Of a stretch of 12,530 nucleotides of DNA, positions 6,733 to 12,530 are shown piece by piece. The DNA lies in the NCBI GenBank assembly GCA_002710745.1, contig PALW01000046.1:32565-45094 (forward strand). Reading direction: 5' to 3'. The notes below the pieces were generated by a model that saw only the letters and a program-made list of their open reading frames with translations, was not told the DNA's origin and did not search any database. The DNA comes from Porticoccaceae bacterium (lineage in GTDB: Bacteria > Pseudomonadota > Gammaproteobacteria > Pseudomonadales > Porticoccaceae). Within the stretch, counting starts at the first letter, position 1, and each line of letters starts with the position of its first letter. Made by a program: the position numbers and the translations under genes.

Positions 6733-7075
6733 GTCCCTACGTTCGCACCTTGCTCTATAGTTAGAGTAAATAGCACTTATCATTCATCGCCCTCACTAAT
6801 GGATATTAAAAAGTCTAAAGGGTTTTAATCTCCTCTACGAGACGCTAATAAAATTGTCATGACATTCTCTTCAATAAAGCCGTACTTGCAGGACATCGCT
6901 TTTTGAAGATACATCAAGCCGCGCTTTAATTATACGTTGCGAGGATTATGAGCTAGAAATTAGGTACAAAAAGGGTGCTAATCATTGTCAGTAAATGTTT
7001 AACAACCGTTCGTGCAAGTTAATTTTGAAAGATGTTTTATGAAATTTGAGACACCTTTAATTAATTTAGAAGTTT
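6733..7075. other. Gene-free stretch between the RNA terminator and the 7076 esterase
   Basis: This 343-nt stretch holds no open frame longer than about 15 codons with a plausible start on the strand I read through, and no recognisable gene remnant. It contains a 10-bp palindrome TGTCATGACA (6855-6864). It lies between converging transcripts and probably contains the 3' end of the minus-strand SDR-esterase operon, but I see no convincing terminator for that operon: the weak stem between AAAGATGT (7027-7034) and ACACCTTT (7051-7058) lacks a U-tract. Confidence 0.6.
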
Positions 7076-7867
7076 TCAACTACGATACTTGGGATAAGTC
7101 TTAAAAAAATCAGCTACTAATTGGGTGTCTTTGGTTCTCCATCTGTGGCCATCAGCATGTAAATACCAAACCACATCGCCTTTTTTGCTTTCATACAAAT
7201 TTGCACCATCGACGTTGTTCCAAGTTTTGGGACGATTGCTCGCTCTTTCAGTTAGAATCTTCATAACTAGATTCTTTTGTTGCTTATAACTTCTCTCCTT
7301 CTCTCCAGTAATATGAAAAATTGGAATCTCTGGCAAGTTTAGTTTATCAATTTGCTCACGGCCAATATGTCCCGAGATTGCTGGAGTAACTGATCCAAAA
7401 ATATTTGGCCGTGCTTGCATTAATAAATAGGTGAAGCTGCCACCATTTGAGGATCCGGTGCAATGAATTTGATTTGCATTAATGCTGTAATTTTTTTTCA
7501 ACTCTTTGTGCATGATGTCGAAAAACTTCAAATCCCTATCGTTATGGTCACCGATATTATATTGCCAGCCAGTTCTGTCACCATTCACATCATAAGGTGC
7601 TTTGGACTTCAGGCCTTGAGGGTAGACGATTATGGCTTCTGGCCAAACTTTATGTAATGGAAATCGATCGAGAAACCGCGATGCGGTCCCACCATGACCG
7701 TGCCAAACAAAAACTAGTGGTAGCCCATTCGACTCGTTCAGATCTGGAGTAAAAACGTGTGCTGTTCTAACTTCACCATCGATATTCCAGGATTGGACTG
7801 ACATATTTCCTGCATAAAGAAGGGGAGTGAAAGAGATAAATAAGATAAATAGACTTTTTAAAATCAT
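7076..7867 (-). CDS. Secreted CE1 / PHB-depolymerase-like esterase
   Basis: Exported alpha/beta hydrolase of 263 residues, in the same broad group as the lipoprotein esterase at 2566 but shorter. The N-terminus is a classical type I signal peptide (MILKSLFILFISFTPLLYAG, cleavage near Ala19-Gly20). Catalytic features are WHGHGG (55-60) as oxyanion loop, VYPQGL (81-86) and a TGW (99-101) shared with this family. The nucleophile elbow is TGSSNGG with Ser140, and ADGHRW contains His241. The acidic triad residue is odd: where relatives have Asp after the HxxG strand, this protein reads HITGEKER, so Glu189 or Glu191 may serve, or the activity may be altered. The gene starts 2 nt after the SDR stop, without its own promoter and with a poor ribosome-binding site, so it is probably translated by coupling. 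Substrate unknown. Confidence 0.82.
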   Translation of the reverse strand: MILKSLFILFISFTPLLYAGNMSVQSWNIDGEVRTAHVFTPDLNESNGLPLVFVWHGHGGTASRFLDRFPLHKVWPEAIIVYPQGLKSKAPYDVNGDRTGWQYNIGDHNDRDLKFFDIMHKELKKNYSINANQIHCTGSSNGGSFTYLLMQARPNIFGSVTPAISGHIGREQIDKLNLPEIPIFHITGEKERSYKQQKNLVMKILTERASNRPKTWNNVDGANLYESKKGDVVWYLHADGHRWRTKDTQLVADFFKTYPKYRS

Positions 7868-7869
7868 TT

Positions 7870-8661
7870 TTAATGTCTGAGACGGTACCCGCCATCTAGA
7901 TTAAGAACTTCTCCATGAAAATAGGCACCTGCTCGACTGCAAAGCATCGTTGCGACACCTGCTATGTCCTCAAGATCACCGTACCTATGTGCAGGGATTC
8001 GCTCAAGCTCAGCTTTGAATGACTCGGCTTCAGGATCTTGCCATGCTCTTCTCGTCATCTCTGAATAAAATCTCCCAGGGGCTATTGCGTTTACTCGGAT
8101 GAAATCATCGGTTAAAGCAAGCGCTAATTGCGAAGTTAAATGTTCTAGAACTTTTTTGCTGGACGAGTACGCCAAAACACTTGGTACCACAATGCTTGCT
8201 GCAACTGAACTAATGAATATTACTCGGGATGGCTCATGAAGACTTGATTTGTTTTTCAGAGGCTCTACTAAGGCTTGAGTCAGAAATACAGGTGATTTCG
8301 TGTTGAGATTCATTGTTCTATCCCAATCCTCTGAAGTCATTGTTTTTATAGGACTACCAAGCCCAATCCCCGCATTATTTACAAGAACATCCAAGCTTGA
8401 TTCTTTTTTCTTGATCAAAGACGCTAATTCATTAACTCCGTCGAGTGTACTTAAATCTCCAGTGATACCAATACATTCTCCACCACTTAATTTTGACAAC
8501 TCACTTGCTTTGGCTGTTAACTTTTCCTCTGATCTTGCGGTTATATATACTCTTTTGGCTCCAGCCTCTAAAAATCCCTGCGCAATATAACTCCCCAGTC
8601 CGCTTGATCCACCGGTTATCAGACAAATTTTGTCTTTCATAGAATAAAGATTTTTTAACAT
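7870..8661 (-). CDS. Short-chain dehydrogenase/reductase (SDR)
   Basis: Classical SDR of 263 residues using NAD(H) or NADP(H) to oxidise or reduce an alcohol or ketone. The Rossmann motif TGGSSGLG is at 16-23, NNAG at 95-98, Asn120 in MNLN, Ser152 in ISSVA, and the YSSSK active site with Tyr165 and Lys169 is in place; the C-terminal GEVLNLDGGYR is typical. Basic residues after the second strand (TARSEEK, 41-47) suggest NADP(H) preference, an inference. The ATG at 8661 is preferred to a TTG at 8676: it gives a normal N-terminus (MLKNLYSMKDKICLITGG) and has GGAAA about 10 nt upstream. First gene of a two-gene operon with the secreted esterase, divergent from the DUF4350-like gene. The substrate cannot be inferred; an ester-cleavage product of the partner is one possibility. 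Confidence 0.92.
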   Translation of the reverse strand: MLKNLYSMKDKICLITGGSSGLGSYIAQGFLEAGAKRVYITARSEEKLTAKASELSKLSGGECIGITGDLSTLDGVNELASLIKKKESSLDVLVNNAGIGLGSPIKTMTSEDWDRTMNLNTKSPVFLTQALVEPLKNKSSLHEPSRVIFISSVAASIVVPSVLAYSSSKKVLEHLTSQLALALTDDFIRVNAIAPGRFYSEMTRRAWQDPEAESFKAELERIPAHRYGDLEDIAGVATMLCSRAGAYFHGEVLNLDGGYRLRH

Positions 8662-8695
8662 GTAAAGGGTTTCCAATTAATTAATAACCATTAAC

Positions 8696-8708
8696 TATAA
8701 TGTATACT
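8696..8708 (+). promoter_or_regulatory. Overlapping -10 elements upstream of the DUF4350-like gene
   Basis: A perfect TATAAT (8696-8701) is followed at once by TATACT (8703-8708), which ends 7 nt before the ATG at 8716. Use of the second would produce a leaderless mRNA, consistent with the absence of a Shine-Dalgarno sequence. The -35 region is weak. The same 54-nt gap must also hold the promoter of the divergent SDR operon. Confidence 0.45.
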
Positions 8709-8715
8709 CGGTCTG

Positions 8716-9633
8716 ATGAATATTAACTTTTTGCTGTCCATTCTTGTTCTCCTATCTATGAGCGCTGTTGTTTGTTTTTCACAACCTCAGTTTCCCATGA
8801 GTAATGATGAAAGTTTTGACTCGAATATTCCTACACCAAGCTATAAAGCTGGAAACGGTCCGAGAATATTGATTGATGGTTGACATAATAATTTCTTTGT
8901 TCAGTTTAACTTTATAAAGCCGTTAGAAAATTTATTAATTTCGGATGGTTATAATGTAGACACAAGCGCTGAAAAATTTTCTTCAGACCTGCTAGGGAAA
9001 TATAAAATTCTTGTTGTCGTCACACCTATGGCAACCAATTTCATGAATCCCGATCAAACTTATGAGAGTGCATTTACTTCCAAAGAATTAGAAGATTTGG
9101 AAAATTGGGTAAAGAGAGGAGGTTCAATTTTGGTATTTAGTGAGCATTTTCCTTTCGATTTGGCAGTTCAACCATTGCTGAATATATTCGGGATAGATAC
9201 TTCGATAGGAGTGGTAATCGATAGATATAATTACGAGAATAATCCAGGCCAAATTTTATTTACATCTGATTCACTAGCAGATAATCACCCAGTTGTGAGT
9301 GGAAAAAGATCAGTAAAGAAACTCGCAAGCTATGGAGGAAGTGCACTAAATGGATCGACTTACATCAATATTTTAAAATTATCGGATAAAATTGAGAACT
9401 TAAAAAGGGAGTGGCGCGGAGCCGAGATGGGTCCGATCGGCTCTGGCGATTCCCAAGGTTTGGTTGGGGAGTTCGGTGAGGGGAAAATTGCTGCCTTTGG
9501 AGATTCAAATGGTTTTTTTGCGATGGAGTTTGATTTGGAGGATGGTCACAAGAGTGTAGCTGGCATGAATGATCCAAGTTATGATTGGAAAAATTTTGTT
9601 CTTAATACCTTTGATTGGTTATCCTCAGACTGA
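8716..9633 (+). pseudogene. Secreted DUF4350-like protein interrupted by an in-frame TGA
   Basis: The frame from ATG 8716 encodes a signal peptide (MNINFLLSILVLLSMSAVV), then RILIDG, then a TGA at 8881-8883 (codon 56), and continues as HNNFFVQFNFIKPLENLL with no further stop to 9633 (305 codons counting TGA). The join reads DG-stop-HNNFF, matching the D-x-[AG]-HNNFH motif of DUF4350 / glutamine-amidotransferase-like proteins. Downstream features of the same family are a second strand ILVVVTP, LENWVKRGGSILVFSEH (GGS near 135) and GEGKIAAFGDSNGFF. A single G-to-T change (GGA to TGA) would explain the lesion. Everything else is intact, so this may be a recent mutation, a sequencing error or a readthrough site; the next base is C, the leakiest UGA context. 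Annotators may report only the 9028-9633 fragment, which lacks the signal peptide and the HNN motif. The molecular role of the family is not established. Convergent with the next gene (4-nt gap). Confidence 0.75.
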
Positions 9634-9637
9634 TTTT

Positions 9638-10897
9638 TTACTCTAATGCAGTTAAAATTCTACTGGCAAGATACTCTTTTGCTGGTCGCTCAACATCAAA
9701 AACATTCCAACCAGTAAAAACAGCTACTAAATCATATTCTGGAAAAATTAGAAGGTATTGACCTCCATAACCACTTCCGCAATACATAATCTTATTAGAG
9801 CCTTTTTCGTAATTGTGAAGCCACCATTGAAACCCATAGGCATTACCGTTGCTAAACTCTGTCTCAATTGCTGGGGTAACCGTCTGATTTATCCAATCCT
9901 CTGGTACTATTTGTCTGCTATTCCACATTCCATTATTCAAATATAGTAAACCTATTTTCGCGAAATCTCGGGATGACAAATATAAGCCGCTCTCCGTATC
10001 TGTTAGGTCTTTAGGTGTTTTCTTCCAGAAGAAATCCTTTATTTCTAATGGTTCAAGGAGGTATTTAGCTGCAAACTTCTCAGCGCTCAGACCGGTTGTT
10101 TGTTCTAGAATATGAGAGAGAATAATAGTAATACCGCTGTTATAAACAAATTTTTGGCCTGGTTCGTACTCCATAGGTTTTGACAAAATATAGTTTAACC
10201 AATCTTTACTGTTTTCCATATTTGCCGCATCGTTTAGAGGATCTGTGTAATTGTAACTATCTTCATCCCACTTAATTCCTGCGGTCATGGTAAGTAAATC
10301 ACGGATAGTTATCGCTTCTTTTCTCGCCTCATCAAATAACAAGACATGGTCTGGGAAATATTCAACAATCTCTTGATCAATACTAGAAATAAAGCCCCTG
10401 TCTATAGCTATTCCGAATAGTGCCGATGTGACACTCTTGGTTACTGATTGAATTGTATGCAGGTCTGTTTCTTTATAGTAAGGATGCCATCTAGAATCAT
10501 AGTAGTTATACATTGGATTAGCATATTGGCCATAATTTTTCTCCATGATATTTTTCTGCTCACCAAATCTTTTTTCGGTTAGATCACCATAATCTATTTC
10601 ATAGTATTCTTCGAAAACGATCACATTCTCTTTAATTATGATAAAACTATCGACATAACCGTGATCACCTTTTTTTAACTCTTGATCAAGCTTCTTTAGA
10701 ATTTTTGAATTAAGGTCTTTAGATTCCGGGCTTGCGATTATCCAGTTAAATTTTTCAGACGCAGTTGTTTTCATAGGTGTGCTGATAAGTAAGATATTTA
10801 AGGCAAAAAATAACCAAAGTTTTGTTGGGTTACTGTAAAAAATATTGGGTGAAATATATGCATTAACTTTAAATTTCATAAACAAACTATAATTCAT
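9638..10897 (-). CDS. Exported beta-lactamase-family serine hydrolase (class C / penicillin-binding-protein fold)
   Basis: Serine hydrolase of the beta-lactamase / esterase EstB / D-aminopeptidase superfamily, 419 residues from ATG 10897. A hydrophobic export segment sits at about 27-40 (LWLFFALNILLIST) after a long, polar N-terminus. Motifs are the SxxK nucleophile SVTK (Ser151, Lys154), YxN as Tyr252-Asn253 in FVYNSG, and the C-terminal CGSGYGGQ (373-380), which takes the place of KTG as usual in non-lactamase members. TIRDLLTMTAGIKW and EYEPGQ are family signatures. Activity on beta-lactams is unlikely; esterase or peptidase action on an unknown substrate is more probable. ATG 10879 is an alternative start (413 aa). 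I keep 10897 because a TAAAAT -10-like hexamer ends 7 nt before it. Divergent from the oxygenase gene. Confidence 0.85.
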   Translation of the reverse strand: MNYSLFMKFKVNAYISPNIFYSNPTKLWLFFALNILLISTPMKTTASEKFNWIIASPESKDLNSKILKKLDQELKKGDHGYVDSFIIIKENVIVFEEYYEIDYGDLTEKRFGEQKNIMEKNYGQYANPMYNYYDSRWHPYYKETDLHTIQSVTKSVTSALFGIAIDRGFISSIDQEIVEYFPDHVLLFDEARKEAITIRDLLTMTAGIKWDEDSYNYTDPLNDAANMENSKDWLNYILSKPMEYEPGQKFVYNSGITIILSHILEQTTGLSAEKFAAKYLLEPLEIKDFFWKKTPKDLTDTESGLYLSSRDFAKIGLLYLNNGMWNSRQIVPEDWINQTVTPAIETEFSNGNAYGFQWWLHNYEKGSNKIMYCGSGYGGQYLLIFPEYDLVAVFTGWNVFDVERPAKEYLASRILTALE

Positions 10898-10904
10898 AAA
10901 TGCT

Positions 10905-10914
10905 ATTTTATAAA
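10905..10914. promoter_or_regulatory. Overlapping divergent -10 elements between the serine hydrolase and the oxygenase
   Basis: TAAAAT on the minus strand (10905-10910) ends 7 nt before the hydrolase ATG, and TATAAA on the plus strand (10909-10914) lies about 38 nt before the oxygenase ATG. They share the palindrome TTTATAAA (10907-10914), so polymerase binding for the two genes may be mutually exclusive. The -35 regions are weak in both directions, so this is tentative. Confidence 0.35.
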
Positions 10915-10939
10915 TACAACTTTGTTATCGAAGACATCC

Positions 10940-10945
10940 GGAGGG
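10940..10945 (+). promoter_or_regulatory. Shine-Dalgarno sequence deciding the oxygenase start
   Basis: GGAGGG lies 6-7 nt before the ATG at 10952. It is the strongest ribosome-binding site in the window and makes the upstream TTG at 10922, which would place this sequence inside the coding region, unlikely. Confidence 0.8.
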
Positions 10946-10951
10946 TGGCTT

Positions 10952-11650
10952 ATGTGGGCAACATCAGAAAATATATTGTCAGGTGAAATAATTGAAAATC
11001 TACTTTGCAGAGCAGACTATCTGATTTCTTCAAACAAAGGAGATCAGCATGTTTTTGTTGATAAGGATTTTTTTTCAAATAATGGAAATAAATCGCGTAA
11101 CCTGGATGTTTTAAACTCCATTCATCAGTCTGTATGGCCAAAAATATCAGAACAGCTCGCATATAAAGAGCCAGTTATTGATCATGCTGTTTTACTCTTT
11201 AAAAAACCGGGAGGCGTAGAGACTGAGTGGCATCAAGATAGAGCATATTGGGCTACGAGAGATGAAAAAGCATCGATAATTTCTGTTTGGATAGCACTTG
11301 AGGACATTACTGAAGAAAGAGGTGCTCTGAACTTAGTCAAAAGTAATGAGGTAGATATGCCATCGATAAGTGATTTCAATAACGGATCTCTTATGGATCA
11401 TGAGCTTATTGAAGATAAAAAGGGAGGATTCCCTCTGTTAATAAAAAGTGAACTGATACCAGAAATCGAGTCGGACGTTGAAATAATTAATCTTAAGCGA
11501 GGCTCTGCTGTAATATTTGACAGCTTTGAACCTCATATGTCCCGGGAGAATATTTCAAACACACCTCGCCTTGCAATGAAAATCGCGTATTCAGAACGTG
11601 AAGACAAAGATTACTTTTTGATTAGTGCGAGTGATTTGGGAACCAAATAA
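10952..11650 (+). CDS. Phytanoyl-CoA dioxygenase (PhyH)-family Fe(II)/2-oxoglutarate oxygenase
   Basis: Non-heme iron oxygenase of 232 residues that would couple 2-oxoglutarate decarboxylation to hydroxylation of a small molecule. The iron-binding facial triad is complete: His94 and Asp96 in TEWHQDRAYW and His195 in SFEPHMSREN; Arg206 in TPRLAMKIAY is placed to bind 2-oxoglutarate. Other PhyH-like signs are LLFKKPGG before the HxD and WIALEDITEERGALNLVKSN (the 'W.AL.D...NG.L...PGSH' region). The core is compact and there is no signal peptide, so it acts in the cytoplasm. The family is broad (phytanoyl-CoA, ectoine, halogenation-like and many natural-product substrates) and the substrate is not identifiable. 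A sodium symporter gene follows after 35 nt on the same strand and may import the substrate, an inference. Confidence 0.88.
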   Translation: MWATSENILSGEIIENLLCRADYLISSNKGDQHVFVDKDFFSNNGNKSRNLDVLNSIHQSVWPKISEQLAYKEPVIDHAVLLFKKPGGVETEWHQDRAYWATRDEKASIISVWIALEDITEERGALNLVKSNEVDMPSISDFNNGSLMDHELIEDKKGGFPLLIKSELIPEIESDVEIINLKRGSAVIFDSFEPHMSRENISNTPRLAMKIAYSEREDKDYFLISASDLGTK

Positions 11651-11685
11651 ATCTAAATGATCATGTCTACTCCCAATGGTTTTTA

Positions 11686-12530
11686 ATGGAAAGTATTGAC
11701 TGGCTTGTTGTCGTTATCTATCTCTTATTTATGCTAGGTATTGCATTCCGATCAGGCAGAAGGCAATCAGATTCAAACGATTATTTCTTGGGAGGACGAA
11801 CATTTTCATCAACTAGTCTTGCTGCCTCCACAATAGCCACTCAGTGTTCTACAAATAGCCTTCTTGGCGCCCCTGCATTTGTAGGATTCGTTGCAGGGGG
11901 CGGACTTATATGGCTCCAATATGAGCTTGCAGTGCCGCTAGCAATGTTGTTTCTGCTTTTTTTACTCATTCCAGCTCGTGCAATGGGTGTGACCTCAATT
12001 TATCAGGTCTTAAGGACGAATCTTGGCAGAAGAAGTCAAACTACGGCAGCTGGTTGTTTTCTTTTTTTTAGAGCTATCGCGACCGGTGTTACTATTTATG
12101 GTAGTGCACTAGTTATATCTTTCGCTCTACAAGTTACTTATCTATTTGCCTTACTGATATTGATGCTACTAACTGTGATTTACGACATAGTAGGAGGATT
12201 GAGAGCAGTCGTTATTAGTGATGTTATCCAACTAATTCTGCTGACTACTGCAGTATTAGTTTCATTAATTTTGATCGGTAATTCTATTTCTTGGGATTTT
12301 TTTTCTTCAAATAGAGATGTGACTTTGCTGAACGATTGGGGTTTTTCTGGGAATGACTATGGATTTTGGCCAATGCTCTTTGGTGGCATATTTCTGTATG
12401 CAGCGTACTATGGCTGCGACCAAAGTCAGGCCCAACGAATTTTAGCGACTAAATCCCCGCAGGAGACTGGAAAAGTTCTAGTTTTAAATGGGTTGTTTCG
12501 GTTTCCCTTAGTTCTGTTGTATTGTTTTTT
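11686..12530 (+). CDS. Sodium:solute symporter (SSS family), N-terminal part, runs off window
   Basis: Inner-membrane transporter of the SSS/SGLT family, open from ATG 11686 to the window end (281 codons, no stop). The first helix (WLVVVIYLLFMLGIAF) is followed by DYFLGGRTFSS and SLAASTIATQCSTNSLLGAPAFV, the family signature around helix 2 with sodium-site residues. The stretch AVPLAMLFLLFLLIPAR follows, then GVTSIYQVLRTNLGRR, helices near FRAIATGVTIYGSALVIS and TVIYDIVGGLRAVVISDVIQ (a conserved SSS segment), and GCDQSQAQRILATKSPQET in a cytoplasmic loop, as in sugar and related symporters. Full-length members have 450-550 residues, so roughly half is present. The substrate cannot be told from this part. 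No Shine-Dalgarno sequence precedes the ATG; co-transcription with the oxygenase gene is likely. Confidence 0.92.
   Translation, partial: MESIDWLVVVIYLLFMLGIAFRSGRRQSDSNDYFLGGRTFSSTSLAASTIATQCSTNSLLGAPAFVGFVAGGGLIWLQYELAVPLAMLFLLFLLIPARAMGVTSIYQVLRTNLGRRSQTTAAGCFLFFRAIATGVTIYGSALVISFALQVTYLFALLILMLLTVIYDIVGGLRAVVISDVIQLILLTTAVLVSLILIGNSISWDFFSSNRDVTLLNDWGFSGNDYGFWPMLFGGIFLYAAYYGCDQSQAQRILATKSPQETGKVLVLNGLFRFPLVLLYCF

Noticed and set aside
6495..6776. 93-codon open frame on the minus strand
   Set aside because: It lies antisense to the promoter-RNA-terminator unit, has no ribosome-binding site and reads as an unstructured Ser/Leu-rich protein; its openness follows from the purine-rich RNA on the other strand.
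6855..6864. TGTCATGACA palindrome as a regulator operator
   Set aside because: It lies in a convergent gap with no promoter nearby, and one 10-bp palindrome in this much DNA is not significant.
8881..8883. Selenocysteine at the in-frame UGA
   Set aside because: I see no stable hairpin directly after the UGA as needed for a bacterial SECIS, and the family position is a small residue next to HNN, not a redox Cys.
8881..8883. UGA read as tryptophan (alternative genetic code)
   Set aside because: Several complete genes in the window, such as aguB and the 7076 esterase, terminate at TGA at their family-normal length.
9638..10897. Antibiotic-resistance beta-lactamase
   Set aside because: The motif set (SVTK, YNS, GYGG in place of KTG) and signature segments fit the esterase/peptidase side of the superfamily rather than class C beta-lactamases.

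Overview
The window looks like a low-GC (AT-rich by eye) gammaproteobacterial chromosome segment, probably from a marine, uncultured lineage. This is inferred from the TypA and AguA/AguB sequences and from the compact, AT-rich layout; nothing here fixes the genus. There are no insertion sequences, integrases, CRISPR arrays, tRNAs or rRNAs. TGA is a normal stop codon here (aguB, the 7076 esterase and others end with it), so the standard bacterial code applies.

Layout from left to right. (1) 1-526, plus strand: the C-terminal part of a small cupin protein, then an unrecognised 102-residue protein. (2) 537-2433, minus strand: aguA-aguB, overlapping by 8 nt, which together convert agmatine to putrescine. 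(3) 2566-3588, plus strand: a lipoprotein esterase of the feruloyl esterase / polyhydroxybutyrate-depolymerase type. (4) 3598-5409, minus strand: typA (bipA), a ribosome-associated GTPase. (5) 5518-6330, minus strand: an exported alpha/beta hydrolase. (6) 6435-6732: a perfect A/T-rich inverted repeat, a strong extended -10 promoter and a free-standing RNA of about 225 nt ending in a textbook intrinsic terminator. I cannot assign this RNA to a known family. (7) 6733-7075: no recognisable gene. (8) 8661-7076, minus strand: a two-gene operon of a short-chain dehydrogenase and a secreted esterase. (9) 8716-9633, plus strand: a secreted DUF4350-like protein interrupted by a single in-frame TGA. (10) 9638-10897, minus strand: a beta-lactamase-fold serine hydrolase. 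(11) 10952-12530, plus strand: a phytanoyl-CoA dioxygenase-family oxygenase, then the N-terminal part of a sodium:solute symporter cut by the window end.

Two themes stand out. First, four separate serine hydrolases, each with an export signal or hydrophobic leader (2566, 5518, 7076, 9638), lie within about 8.5 kb beside an SDR, a 2-oxoglutarate oxygenase and a sodium symporter. This suggests a scavenging or catabolic gene neighbourhood, but no shared substrate can be read from the sequence. Second, the best candidate for something undescribed is the RNA at about 6508-6732. It has its own strong promoter, a likely UP-type A/T palindrome touching the -35, a cluster of GGA motifs in its 5' third and a strong terminator. 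A CsrA/RsmA-sequestering RNA is one testable idea; a new small RNA class is the other.
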